Below are positions 49,866 through 58,101 of a stretch of DNA of 64,000 nt, piece by piece; within the stretch, counting starts at the first letter, position 1; each line of letters opens with the position of its first letter. The notes beneath the pieces were generated by a model that did no database searches, was not told where the DNA came from, and was given only the letters and a program-made list of their open reading frames with translations. Position numbers and translations under genes: made by a program. Origin of the DNA: an uncultured bacterium (lineage in GTDB: Bacteria > Elusimicrobiota > Elusimicrobia > Elusimicrobiales > Elusimicrobiaceae); contig CASFXV010000001.1 of assembly GCA_949298795.1 (NCBI GenBank), positions 1-64,000 of the forward strand, read 5' to 3'.

Positions 49866-50624
49866 TTAGAAATATAAAATCTTAAAGCCCAGCATTAATT
49901 CCCAATCCTGCGAGTATTTATTCCCCGCCAAATGCCACCCGCCGCGGATATAGGCCGACGTGCCCACATTAATCATGGTACCCAATTCAAACTCACCAAT
50001 CAGTTCCGCCTCGGATTTATTTACATAATCCACCGTGTAGCGGGGGTCAAACTCAAACCACCAGTGGTTGGGGGATACATAACCCAAGATCATGCGGTAG
50101 CGGCTTTCGTTAATGTCTTCCCGGCCGGAGCTGCCCGCAAAAGAAAAAATATGGCGGTATTCCGTTTCCACAAAGAAACGCGGGCTTAACTTCCACACTA
50201 AAAATATTTCCGGCTCGACCACCCATTTGCCGTCACCCAAATCCCGGTGGGTAGCGGTGGGCATTACCAGTTCGGACCCAACCCCATAAGAAAACACTTT
50301 ATCCGGGGAGTATTGGGTATAATACCCGGCTACCATAATATCCCCCAAGCCTTTTTGGGTGTAATCCCCGTCCGACATACGCAAAACAGGAATTTCGGAC
50401 TGGAACTTCCAGTTTTTATTTAATTTAAAAGAAGGCTTTATTTCCACCGTAGCCACTGTTTTGTTGGCGCTGTCATCTTTGGCTTTAAAGCGGGGTTTAA
50501 TTTCCAAAGAAGTAATGTTTTCCGTAGGCAAAATCCCCCGTACGTATACCTCATCCTGCACATAGGCAAAGGCAGGGGCATACAGGCTGGCAAACAAAAC
50601 CAACCCCATTAATTTTTTCAACAT
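49866..50624 (-). CDS. Predicted outer-membrane beta-barrel protein
   Basis: The 252-aa protein has a signal peptide (MLKKLMGLVLFASLYAPAFA) and then alternating amphipathic strands rich in Tyr and Trp. It ends with an aromatic-terminated strand (LMLGFKILYF), typical of BAM-dependent barrels. The overall look is of the MetA/phenol-degradation-type barrel family. The cargo is unknown. TAGGAGCTTGT precedes ATG. Confidence 0.72.
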   Translation of the reverse strand: MLKKLMGLVLFASLYAPAFAYVQDEVYVRGILPTENITSLEIKPRFKAKDDSANKTVATVEIKPSFKLNKNWKFQSEIPVLRMSDGDYTQKGLGDIMVAGYYTQYSPDKVFSYGVGSELVMPTATHRDLGDGKWVVEPEIFLVWKLSPRFFVETEYRHIFSFAGSSGREDINESRYRMILGYVSPNHWWFEFDPRYTVDYVNKSEAELIGEFELGTMINVGTSAYIRGGWHLAGNKYSQDWELMLGFKILYF

Positions 50625-50762
50625 ACAAGCTCCTATTCAATGAATATACTGTGATACACTAATATAAGAGATAAAGGCAGTTTGAATATTGTAGCAAAAG
50701 AGCGTTTTGGCTTTCAAACCAAGCTTTTTAAAAGCAATTATGCCAAAGGCAAATTAATTTGA

Positions 50763-50768
50763 TATAAT
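50763..50768 (+). promoter_or_regulatory. -10 box upstream of tRNA-Ser
   Basis: TATAAT lies 33 bp before the tRNA 5' end; no good -35 is seen. Confidence 0.4.
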
Positions 50769-50801
50769 AATTAAGTATTTCTTATACCACACACCGTTTT
50801 T

Positions 50802-50891
50802 GGAGAGGTGGCCGAGTGGTTTAAGGCACAGTCCTGGAAAGACTGCATACGGGAAACCGTATCGAGAGTTCGAATCTCTCCCTCTCCGCCA
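50802..50891 (+). tRNA. tRNA-Ser (anticodon GGA)
   Basis: The acceptor stem GGAGAGG (50802-50808) pairs with CCTCTCC (50881-50887), then discriminator G and an encoded CCA. The anticodon loop CTGGAAA gives anticodon GGA, which reads UCC and UCU. The long variable arm (CATACGGGAAACCGTATC) and TTCGAAT T-loop are typical of tRNA-Ser. Confidence 0.97.
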
Positions 50892-50892
50892 T

Positions 50893-50932
50893 TTAAAAAA
50901 GCCCTTGGGTAAAACCAAGGGCTTTTTGTTTA
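50893..50932. terminator. Bidirectional terminator after tRNA-Ser
   Basis: A 12-bp stem AAAAGCCCTTGG/CCAAGGGCTTTT (50897-50908 with 50915-50926). It also ends the MerR-regulated operon on the minus strand. Confidence 0.85.
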
Positions 50933-50966
50933 CGCAAATTTTTGTTAAGCGCTGCGTTCAGTGGGC

Positions 50967-51629
50967 TTAATGAAACTGTTCCCCCACTAAAACCTCTTTC
51001 TCTGGGGAAGCCTGCAAGCCGTTTAACCATGTTACAATTTTATTATCCACCGCGCTGTTATAAGAGGCGTCTAAATTATTAAACGCCGCACCCGCCAGCA
51101 ATTGGGTGTTTTTGGCGTTGGCGCGCACGTCTTTAAAAAAAGATCCGTAATTGCTGCCCTGGGTGGAAAAAAAGGCCACCGGTTTGCCTTTAAAATCCAC
51201 CCGCTGCAAAAAAGCCAGCACAGGCGTAGCCGCCGTATACCACCATACCGGGGAACCCACAAAAACCGTATCATAAGCGCTCACGTCCGGCAACGGCTCC
51301 TGCAAGGCGGGGTACTCCCCTTTGCTCAGCTGTCTTTTAACAAGCAAGGCAAACCACGGCACTTTGCTAAACGGTTTTTGGGTTTGTATTTCATACAGCT
51401 CCCCGCCGGTGTAATGCTGTATGCGCCGGGCCACTTCCTGCGTGTTTCCGGTTTTGGAATAATAGATAATTAAAACTTTTCCCAAAGACGCGCTGTACGG
51501 CACGCTTTGCCCCATGTACGGGGCCATTTCCTTTTGGTTTCTGGCGGCCACTTTACGCAAATGGACAATTCCGCCCGCCGCACTGACTAGAGCAATAATA
51601 AGAATAATGCCCACTATAATTTTTAGCAT
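50967..51629 (-). CDS. Membrane-anchored flavodoxin
   Basis: The 220-aa protein has one N-terminal transmembrane helix (about 2-22) and then a flavodoxin domain. The FMN phosphate loop is YYSKTGNTQEVA (about 56-67), with VFVGSPVWWYTAATPVLAFL and FSTQGSNYG following. It probably carries electrons on the outer face of the inner membrane. It is the last gene of the five-gene MerR-linked operon and overlaps the DUF4405 gene by 7 bp. Confidence 0.85.
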   Translation of the reverse strand: MLKIIVGIILIIALVSAAGGIVHLRKVAARNQKEMAPYMGQSVPYSASLGKVLIIYYSKTGNTQEVARRIQHYTGGELYEIQTQKPFSKVPWFALLVKRQLSKGEYPALQEPLPDVSAYDTVFVGSPVWWYTAATPVLAFLQRVDFKGKPVAFFSTQGSNYGSFFKDVRANAKNTQLLAGAAFNNLDASYNSAVDNKIVTWLNGLQASPEKEVLVGEQFH

Positions 51630-52321
51630 GCTGAACCCTCCTTTTTATTCTTTTTTGAGGAAGCCTTTTTGCCCAGCCACCCAAACAAGCCGCCAGATAC
51701 ATAATAAGAAACCGCCGCATATAAACACCATATGGCAAAATGCTCCCAAATAAAACTACACAAACTGACGCCTTCCCAACTGCTAAACGCGCGCTGCAAC
51801 ACCAGTTTAGACCCTATATGCCAGACAAAAGAAGCTTTCACTCCATACAAAACCAAGCAAAGCATAAACAGGGCAAACGCCCACTGGCCCCATTTTCCCA
51901 GCCGCCGGCCCAGCCAGCCGGTAATCATACTGCCGTGTAAGCCTAAATGGACACCCGCCAAAATAAAGCCCCAATAAGCGGCCGCCGTATGCCAGCGGCG
52001 GGCCGTCCAACCGCCGGAAACAGGCAAAAAATCAAACACATCGCGCGAGATAAGCACCCCGCTTACCAGCACCGCCCCCATAGCCGCCAGCAAGAACAAA
52101 TTAATTACCGTCCATACACCGCGGTACAAGGTATAAGGGCCGCGGAATAAATTTTTATACCAAGCCCAGTTTAATATATTATGGACTATAAACAAAGCCC
52201 CCAGCAACGCACCTATAATTTCATGCGCCAAATTACCGGTGCCATGATGCGCCAAAGCCAACAGAAAGAGGGCGCTCATCAGCGCGTCCACCAGAATTTT
52301 CAGGAAAATTTTGTGCCGCAT
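51623..52321 (-). CDS. DUF4405 membrane protein (cytochrome b561-like)
   Basis: The 232-aa protein has about six transmembrane helices with His residues at positions expected for haem ligation: LAHEIIGALLGALFIVHNIL, RRWHTAAAYWGFILAGVHLG and LHGSMITGW. The DUF4405 family is often found beside flavodoxins and cytochromes. It may pass electrons between the quinone pool and the adjacent flavodoxins (inference). Confidence 0.78.
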   Translation of the reverse strand: MRHKIFLKILVDALMSALFLLALAHHGTGNLAHEIIGALLGALFIVHNILNWAWYKNLFRGPYTLYRGVWTVINLFLLAAMGAVLVSGVLISRDVFDFLPVSGGWTARRWHTAAAYWGFILAGVHLGLHGSMITGWLGRRLGKWGQWAFALFMLCLVLYGVKASFVWHIGSKLVLQRAFSSWEGVSLCSFIWEHFAIWCLYAAVSYYVSGGLFGWLGKKASSKKNKKEGSAC

Positions 52322-52351
52322 ACGGCGCCCTCCTTGCTATAAGCAATCTAT

Positions 52352-52972
52352 TTATTTAAGGCCTAATTGGGTTAACCAAGCCTGTAATTCTTTTTGCGGA
52401 GCGCCTGAAGAACGCCCGGCAAACGCCACGGGGGAAAGCACCTTCGCCCCAGGCAGCTGACGCTGCAAATCCCGCCCGCAGTTTTGCATTCCGCCTCCGC
52501 CGTGGGTAAAAAACCCGGCTACTTGTTTTCCCTCCCAATTATACTGGGACAGGAAAGACGACACCGCCGGGGCCACCGTCCCCCACCAGTTAGGGGAACC
52601 GATAAATACCACATCGTATTGTGCCATATTTTCCACCCGGCCGGAAAGCTGCGGCTTAAAACCGGCTTTTATTTCCCGCTGGGCCTGGTCCACCAAGTCC
52701 CCATAGGCGGAAGGGTATGTTTCCACCGTGTTGATTTCAAACAAATCCGCCCCCAGAGCCGCGGCTATCTGCCCCGCCACCGCTTTTGTATTGCCGGAAT
52801 AAGAATAATAGGCCACTAATATTTTTTTACCATTAGAGGCGGCTTTTGTTTCCTGTGAAACCGCAGCCGCCGCGCCGCCGGCCTGTTCCGGCTCCGCGGG
52901 CGCTTTTGCGCACGCCGCAACACCTAACAGCATCGCCCCGCCGCATAATACACTGCAAATATTTTTCCTCAT
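52352..52972 (-). CDS. Flavodoxin lipoprotein
   Basis: The 206-aa protein starts at MRKNICSVLCGG, directly after AAAGGAGT, and has a lipobox ending LLGVAAC. An Ala/Glu-rich linker leads to a flavodoxin domain with YYSYSGNTKAVAGQIA and VFIGSPNWWGTVAPAVSSFL, GFFTHGGGG. It is an exported FMN protein tethered by lipid. It lies 30 bp upstream of the DUF4405 gene in one operon. Confidence 0.85.
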   Translation of the reverse strand: MRKNICSVLCGGAMLLGVAACAKAPAEPEQAGGAAAAVSQETKAASNGKKILVAYYSYSGNTKAVAGQIAAALGADLFEINTVETYPSAYGDLVDQAQREIKAGFKPQLSGRVENMAQYDVVFIGSPNWWGTVAPAVSSFLSQYNWEGKQVAGFFTHGGGGMQNCGRDLQRQLPGAKVLSPVAFAGRSSGAPQKELQAWLTQLGLK

Positions 52973-53015
52973 TCTATTGACTCCTTTCATTACCTAAACA
53001 CAAATTTTTAAAAAT

Positions 53016-53516
53016 TTATTTATATTCTTTATCGCTCACCGGTTCCAGCCAAGCGGTAGAACCGTTTTTATGGGCATTGGTTTCCAAAGAAATATGCACA
53101 AACCAACTGTCCGGCGCGGCCCCGTGCCAATGTTCCACGTCCGGCGAAATAAGCACCACATCTCCTTTTTTAAGCGTTCTTATTTCTTTTCCTCTTTCCT
53201 GGTAACGCCCTTCCCCGTTAAGCACCAGCAAAATCTGTCCGCCGTCATGTTTATGCCAATGGGTGCGTGCGCCGGGCTCAAACGTAACATTGCCGATAGG
53301 GGCCTGAAACACTTCGTCTTTAGGGTTTAACATATTTAAATACGTGGTACCGGTGAAAAATTTACCGTAAGGGTTTACTTCTCCTTGCATAAAAATAGTA
53401 TCAATGGGTGACTTTTTCATTTGCTTTTTCTCCTTGTTATCAGCCTGCACAACCCCAACACCTATCACAAATAGTATAACTGCCGCTAAAGCCGCCTTTT
53501 TTATAAAAAAATACAT
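53016..53516 (-). CDS. Exported cupin protein
   Basis: The 166-aa protein has an N-terminal signal or anchor helix (about 7-25) and a cupin barrel with the metal motifs THWHKHDGGQILLVLNGEG and the second-motif His in SPDVEHWHGAAP. It has the look of the small cupins found beside carboxymuconolactone decarboxylase genes, whose reaction is mostly unknown. It lies 27 bp after the CMD gene. Confidence 0.83.
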   Translation of the reverse strand: MYFFIKKAALAAVILFVIGVGVVQADNKEKKQMKKSPIDTIFMQGEVNPYGKFFTGTTYLNMLNPKDEVFQAPIGNVTFEPGARTHWHKHDGGQILLVLNGEGRYQERGKEIRTLKKGDVVLISPDVEHWHGAAPDSWFVHISLETNAHKNGSTAWLEPVSDKEYK

Positions 53517-53543
53517 GCGCCCTCCTTGGTAAAGAATCCGGGA

Positions 53544-54269
53544 TTAATTTGCCCCTTTGCGGGCGTTTAATGCCTGTTCAAACACTTTCTGCGCGTTGGC
53601 GGCAATTTGGCGGCCCAGCTGGTTTTGCAAAACCGCTATAACGCCTTGCATTTCCGGCTCCGTAACGCCCACGTTCATCGCCATGCCCATATGGGCTTGC
53701 AGCTGCGGGTTCACATTGCCTAACGCGCCCAGCGCGGAAACGGTGGCAATTTCTCTGTCTTTAAAAGAAAGTACGCCGCGGGCAAAAATATCGGCAAACA
53801 AATGCTCCTTTAAAAAGGTGTCCGTGCCTTGGATAAACACTGGCGGGCGGGAAGGCAAAGAAGAAGCGGTAAGCACCTCTAAATTTTTCTTTCCCAACTC
53901 ATATTTGTCCGCCCCCTCAGGCAATGCCTGCGGGGCGGGGCCAGTTTCATCCTTTAAGCCTTTTTCAGCCCGCGCTTTTACTACGTTTTCCAACACGCCG
54001 GCCGCGTTTAAACACCGGGGAAAACCGGTATACGCATACAGCTGCAAGGTAATTTCTTTTAATTCATTAATGCTCAGCTTGGCGTTTAAAGCCTCATTGT
54101 AAGCGGCGGATAATTTCTCCAAATCGCCCACGGCAGCCAGCGCCGCCACGGCGGACACGGCCTCTTGTTTTTGTGTCAAACTTGTTGTCATATGCTCCTC
54201 TTTGGCGGATACCGCCGCCGGCAGCAACACTGCGCAGGCTAATACCCACAAAATTTTAACGGCTTTCAT
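53544..54269 (-). CDS. Exported carboxymuconolactone decarboxylase (CMD) family protein
   Basis: The 241-aa protein starts at MKAVKILWVLACAVLLPAAVSA behind GGGAGGA, with a signal peptide. Two CMD-like helical units follow: one around NELKEITLQLYAYTGFPRCLNA, the other around KDREIATVSALGALGNVNPQ. CMD proteins include AhpD-like peroxidases and stress proteins, but the usual CxxC pair is not seen here. It is the first gene behind the second MerR-type promoter. Confidence 0.83.
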   Translation of the reverse strand: MKAVKILWVLACAVLLPAAVSAKEEHMTTSLTQKQEAVSAVAALAAVGDLEKLSAAYNEALNAKLSINELKEITLQLYAYTGFPRCLNAAGVLENVVKARAEKGLKDETGPAPQALPEGADKYELGKKNLEVLTASSLPSRPPVFIQGTDTFLKEHLFADIFARGVLSFKDREIATVSALGALGNVNPQLQAHMGMAMNVGVTEPEMQGVIAVLQNQLGRQIAANAQKVFEQALNARKGAN

Positions 54270-54284
54270 GTATCCTCCCTGCAT

Positions 54285-54340
54285 TAAAACGCCAAAACAA
54301 ATCCTTTGCGGCGTTTTGGCCCCGCCAACCCGGGGCCTGC
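54285..54340 (-). other. Two-hairpin leader of the CMD operon
   Basis: After the promoter the minus-strand leader can form GGCCCCG/CGGGGCC (54337-54319) and then AAAACGCC/GGCGTTTT (54317-54286) followed directly by AATGC and the ribosome site. It could act as an mRNA stabiliser, attenuator or the end of the upstream transcript. Confidence 0.4.
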
Positions 54341-54347
54341 ACCAAAC

Positions 54348-54378
54348 AGTATAAACCCTGGAGTTAGCTCCAAGTCAA
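54348..54378 (-). promoter_or_regulatory. MerR-type promoter and operator of the CMD operon
   Basis: -35 TTGACT (54378-54373) and -10 TATACT (54353-54348) are 19 bp apart, the long spacer expected for MerR activation. The spacer holds the dyad TGGAGCTAACTCCA, nearly the same as at 55393-55411. Confidence 0.75.
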
Positions 54379-54438
54379 GCGTTTTTGCTAAAAACCGGGT
54401 TTCAAAGATTTTTAGGCACTCTTTTGGCGGGGTTTACT

Positions 54439-54978
54439 TTAGCAGTTTTTCCCGGCTTGATACGCTTCCTGCCAGGCCGGGGTGTTTTTCACTTCACCCG
54501 CCTGCCAGGCGCCCACCCCGTAAATAACGGCTTTTTCTTGGGAGTTTTCCAAACAATCCTCGGTAAACCCGCGCAGGGCTTCCAGCGTGCGGCGCAGGTT
54601 CTTTTTTTCGGTATCGGCGGCGGTTAAAATAAAATAAAAATCTTTGCCGGATATTTCCGTATAACGCGGAACGGTGCGGTCTATAAACGTTTTAAGCTGC
54701 CCGTCCATAGAATAAAAATAAACAGGCGTGGCCAATACAATCACGTCCGCCTCAACCAGCTTACCCAGCACGGGGGCCATATCGTCTTTTTGCACACAAC
54801 GGTGCGTATTGTTGCACACCCCGCAGCCCAAACAATAATGAATATTCTTTTCCCGAAGGGAAATTTTCTCCACGTCGTGCCCGGCCTCCCGCGCGCCGCA
54901 AATAAACCGCTCACACAAAGAATCGGAATTGCCTCCCTTTCTGGGGCTGGCGGAAATAACTAATACTTTTTTCTTCAT
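54439..54978 (-). CDS. Flavodoxin-fold NAD(P)H-dependent oxidoreductase
   Basis: The 179-aa protein begins VLVISASPRKGGNSDSL, an FMN-binding loop, and has the Cys cluster HYCLGCGVCNNTHRC typical of iron-sulfur flavoproteins/NADPH-dependent FMN reductases, followed by VLATPVYFYSMDGQLKTFID. It probably reduces quinones or other electrophiles. It lies 8 bp after merR and shares its promoter. Confidence 0.87.
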   Translation of the reverse strand: MKKKVLVISASPRKGGNSDSLCERFICGAREAGHDVEKISLREKNIHYCLGCGVCNNTHRCVQKDDMAPVLGKLVEADVIVLATPVYFYSMDGQLKTFIDRTVPRYTEISGKDFYFILTAADTEKKNLRRTLEALRGFTEDCLENSQEKAVIYGVGAWQAGEVKNTPAWQEAYQAGKNC

Positions 54979-54986
54979 AATTTCCT

Positions 54987-55364
54987 CTATTGCAATAATT
55001 TTTTCTCACACGCCACAATGCGCTCTTCATATACTTCCACTTTATAATTTAGGCGCTTTAACACCTGCTGCATTTGTTTAATGCGGGCTTGTAATTTGTC
55101 CCGCTCGTCAATAAGCAACTGTTTGCGCTGTTTTAAGGTGCGGTTTCCTTTGCGGTAAAGCGCCACGTAGCGTATCAGCGTTTCAATGGATAAGCCCGCT
55201 CCGCGCATACATTTAATAAATTCCACCCAGCCGCAGTCCTCCTGGGAATAATCCCGCACGCCGCTGTCCTTCCTGGTTACGGGCGGGATAAGACCCACTT
55301 TTTCGTAATAACGCAGGGTGTCGGCCGGCAGGCCGTATTTTTCGCTCACTTCAGATATGGTCAT
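54987..55364 (-). CDS. MerR family regulator, AdhR-like
   Basis: The 125-aa protein has an N-terminal winged HTH (MTISEVSEKYGLPADTLRYY EKVGLIPP), then a coiled-coil dimer helix (LIDERDKLQARIKQMQQVL). A Cys at position 52 (FIKC) is where the thiol sensor of Bacillus AdhR lies, which responds to aldehydes. It should bend the 19-bp-spacer promoters at 55387-55417 (its own) and 54348-54378 on activation. GGAGGCGCC precedes ATG. Confidence 0.87.
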   Translation of the reverse strand: MTISEVSEKYGLPADTLRYYEKVGLIPPVTRKDSGVRDYSQEDCGWVEFIKCMRGAGLSIETLIRYVALYRKGNRTLKQRKQLLIDERDKLQARIKQMQQVLKRLNYKVEVYEERIVACEKKLLQ

Positions 55365-55386
55365 AAAGGCGCCTCCTTACCAACTT

Positions 55387-55417
55387 ATTATAGTACTTGG
55401 AGTTAACTCTAAGTCAA
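55387..55417 (-). promoter_or_regulatory. MerR-type autoregulated promoter and operator
   Basis: -35 TTGACT (55417-55412) and -10 TATAAT (55392-55387) are 19 bp apart. The spacer contains the dyad CTTGGAGTTAACTCTAAG (overlapping the -35), the sequence type bound by AdhR-like MerR proteins. Confidence 0.8.
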
Positions 55418-55419
55418 GC

Positions 55420-55452
55420 CTAAAAAAAACGCCCGTAATTATTTACGGGCGC
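55420..55452 (-). terminator. Terminator after the MFS gene
   Basis: Stem CGCCCGTAA/TTACGGGCG (55430-55438 with 55443-55451) is followed on the minus strand by eight Ts. Confidence 0.85.
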
Positions 55453-55469
55453 AAAGCAAACACTTTCAC

Positions 55470-56708
55470 TCAAACAGATACGGCAGATTGCCGGGTTTTC
55501 CCTCTCTCACTCCCTGTGCAACGCGCCAACAGCGCGCACGCGCCGGAACATGCCGCACAAGCCACAAAAACAATCCCGGTGGAAAGTAAAATGTTCCCCA
55601 TACCCACTAAAGGGGACACAATGCTCCCCAACAAAAACCCGCCCGCGCCAAGCACGGCCGAACCGGTGCCGGCTTGATTGCGCACGCAGTCCATCGCCAG
55701 CGCGGTGGCAGACGTAAAACCAAGCCCCAACATAAAAAGCATAGCAAACAAAATCCCTTCAAAAACCCATATTCCGGCCCCGGCCAACAATACGCCCATG
55801 ACAGCCGCGCCGCATATCAAGGCGCCGGCGCAGCTGGCCAGCACGGCGCTTTCCTGCCTCTTAAACTTGGCTGACACCGCGGCCCCCGCCCCAATAGCCA
55901 CCGCGTTGACGGCAAAAAATAAGCTAAACGCAAAGGGAGAAAAACCGTAATGCTCCTGTATAATAAAAGGGGAAGAGGCTATATAACCAAACAATATTCC
56001 CTGCGCAAAAGCCGTTTGCAAAACGTAAAAAACAAACTTGCGGTTGCGCAATACCTGTTTAAATAAAGAGAAGCTTTTCCACAAGCTTTCCCGGGAACGT
56101 TTTGCATGGGACAAAGATTCATTAAAATGCACGCAAGCCCCCAACAATACCAGCCCCAACGCCAACAATACCGCAAACACGCCGCGCCAAGTGGTTACTT
56201 TTAACACGGCGCCGCCCAACACCGGGGCCGCCACGGGAGCAATGCCGTTAATGGCCGCCACCACCGCCAAAGCTTTGGCTAAGTTTTGGCCTTTGAATTT
56301 ATCGGTAGCAATAGAACGGGAAATAACAATTCCCCCCGCACCGGCCACGCCTTGCACAAAACGCAGCAAAACAAACAGTTCTATGGTGGGAGAAAAAATA
56401 CACCCCAGCGTGGAAAACAAAAACAACACCATAGACGCCAAAAGCGGCACCCGGCGGCCGTATTTATCGCTAAGCGGGCCAAACACCAACTGGCCAGACG
56501 CCAGCCCCAGCATGGAAAACGTCAGTCCCAGCTGCACCATGGAAATGCTGGTTCCAAAATATTGAGTCATGGACGGCAGACTGGGCAAATACATATCGGT
56601 CACAAACGGGCCGAAAGCCGTCAGCATACTCAAAAAGACAAATAAAAAAAAGGCAGAATTGTGCCTTTTTGCGGAGTGTCCCTGCCAGGTTTTTTGTATT
56701 TGTTTCAT
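55470..56708 (-). CDS. Bcr/CflA-type MFS drug exporter
   Basis: The protein (412 aa) has 12 predicted helices with the MFS motif A region GPLSDKYGRRVPLLAS and the Bcr/CflA features FVTDMYLPSLPSM and RFVQGVAGAGGIVISRSIATD. It exports drugs or metabolites with proton antiport. I chose ATG 56708; a TTG at 56744 lies inside its -35 element. A -10 box ends 6 nt before the ATG, so a leaderless mRNA is likely. Confidence 0.88.
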   Translation of the reverse strand: MKQIQKTWQGHSAKRHNSAFFLFVFLSMLTAFGPFVTDMYLPSLPSMTQYFGTSISMVQLGLTFSMLGLASGQLVFGPLSDKYGRRVPLLASMVLFLFSTLGCIFSPTIELFVLLRFVQGVAGAGGIVISRSIATDKFKGQNLAKALAVVAAINGIAPVAAPVLGGAVLKVTTWRGVFAVLLALGLVLLGACVHFNESLSHAKRSRESLWKSFSLFKQVLRNRKFVFYVLQTAFAQGILFGYIASSPFIIQEHYGFSPFAFSLFFAVNAVAIGAGAAVSAKFKRQESAVLASCAGALICGAAVMGVLLAGAGIWVFEGILFAMLFMLGLGFTSATALAMDCVRNQAGTGSAVLGAGGFLLGSIVSPLVGMGNILLSTGIVFVACAACSGACALLARCTGSERGKTRQSAVSV

Positions 56709-56744
56709 ATAAATAGTGTATCTTTTTTGAACGTGTTTTTTCAA
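56709..56744 (-). promoter_or_regulatory. Promoter of the MFS gene, probable leaderless start
   Basis: -35 TTGAAA (56744-56739), 18-bp spacer, -10 TACACT (56720-56715), then 6 nt to ATG 56708. Confidence 0.55.
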
Positions 56745-56869
56745 AAATCAACGCTTTGCCGCACCCGGTATGCCGCGCACAAATCTAACCCAAATACGCC
56801 CCTTGAAAACAGAACCTTTTAATATATAATTAAGAAGCCTGAACATTACTTTATACACAAGGGGATTAT

Positions 56870-57955
56870 ATGGACAGAATTATTTATTCACCTATGAAAT
56901 ACGTACAAGGCCCGGGTGCCTTAACGCGCCTGCCGCAATACGCCGCCGGCCTAAGCCAAAGCGGCGCCTACGCCGTTATGGGGCCGCATATGGTAAAATA
57001 CCACGGGGCCGGGCTGGAAGAAGCCTTTAAAAAAGAAGGAGTATCCTTAGCCATACATACGTTTGGCGGGGAATGCTCCCAAACGGAAATTAACCGCATA
57101 CTGGCGGATTTGAAAGCAAAAAAGGCGGGGGTAATTATCGGCATAGGAGGAGGCAAAACCTTAGATACCGCCAAAGCCGTGGCCTATCACGCCGGGCTGC
57201 CGGTGATTATTGCCCCCTCTATCGCTTCTACCGACGCGCCCTGCAGCGCCCTCTCCGTCATTTACACGGACGAAGGCGTTTTTGAAAGCTACCTCATTTT
57301 AAAACATAACCCCAACGTGGTGCTGGTAGACACAGATATTATAGCCAGTTCCCCCGTACGCATGTTGGTGGCCGGCATGGGGGACGCGCTGGCTACGTAT
57401 TACGAAGCCCGCGCCTGTTTTGCCTCCGGCAAGATTACCACGGCGGGCGGCGCGTCTTCCATCACCGCTTTAGCCATAGCCAAAGCCTGCCGCGACAGCC
57501 TGTTTAAAGACGGCCTGCGCGCCAAGCTGGCGGCGGAAGCCAAAACCGTTTCCGCCGCGCTGGAAAATATTGTAGAAACCAACACCTATATGAGCGGGGT
57601 GGGTTTTGAAAGCGGCGGCCTGGCCGCGGCCCACGCCATACACAACGGGCTGACGGTGCTTCCCGGCGGGCACGGCGCCATGCACGGGGAGAAAGTGGCA
57701 TTCGGCTTGTTAACCCAGCTGGTGCTGGAAAACGCCCCGGAAGAAGAAATAAACCAAGTGCTTCATTTCTGCCGGCAGGTGGGGCTGCCCACCACGCTGG
57801 AAATGTTGGGCCTCAAAGACGTGTCTGACGAAGACCTTAAAAAAGCCGCCCAAGCCAGCTGCGCCGAGGGTGAAACCATACACAATATGCCCTTTGCCGT
57901 CACGCCGCAGGCGGTGTTTAGCGCATTAAAAGTGGCTGACGCGCTGGGGCATTAA
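56870..57955 (+). CDS. gldA: Glycerol dehydrogenase
   Basis: The 361-aa protein starts IIYSPMKYVQGPGALTRLP, the hallmark of GldA, with GIGGGKTLDTAKAVAY (NAD site), PSIASTDAPCSALSVIYT, GMGDALATYYEAR and the zinc His residues in AAAHAIHNGLT and GGHGAMHGEKVAFG. It oxidises glycerol to dihydroxyacetone or runs in reverse. AAGGGGATTAT precedes ATG. Confidence 0.93.
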   Translation: MDRIIYSPMKYVQGPGALTRLPQYAAGLSQSGAYAVMGPHMVKYHGAGLEEAFKKEGVSLAIHTFGGECSQTEINRILADLKAKKAGVIIGIGGGKTLDTAKAVAYHAGLPVIIAPSIASTDAPCSALSVIYTDEGVFESYLILKHNPNVVLVDTDIIASSPVRMLVAGMGDALATYYEARACFASGKITTAGGASSITALAIAKACRDSLFKDGLRAKLAAEAKTVSAALENIVETNTYMSGVGFESGGLAAAHAIHNGLTVLPGGHGAMHGEKVAFGLLTQLVLENAPEEEINQVLHFCRQVGLPTTLEMLGLKDVSDEDLKKAAQASCAEGETIHNMPFAVTPQAVFSALKVADALGH

Positions 57956-57967
57956 TAAACACGCTTC

Positions 57968-58003
57968 TTTAAAAAGGCGCTTCAAAACGGGGCGCCTTTT
58001 TTG
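57968..58003 (+). terminator. Terminator after gldA
   Basis: Stem AAAAGGCGC/GCGCCTTTT (57972-57980 with 57992-58000) runs into TTTTTTGC. Confidence 0.85.
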
Positions 58004-58029
58004 CGCCCTTTGGAAACCAGCCCCCTATA

Positions 58030-58071
58030 AATTGGTAAAATATAAATAAGCGCGTAAAGTCACATTACGCG
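58030..58071 (+). promoter_or_regulatory. valS promoter region and leader hairpin
   Basis: TTGGTAAAAT at about 58032-58041 is an extended -10. The leader has a CGCGTAA/TTACGCG hairpin (58051-58057 with 58065-58071). No T-box consensus is seen. Confidence 0.35.
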
Positions 58072-58101
58072 AAGAAATTAATTAAGCAAGAGGACTTAAT
58101 C

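Noticed and set aside
57956-58101. T-box leader ahead of valS
   Set aside because: No T-box sequence and no specifier loop; just one 7-bp hairpin after the promoter.
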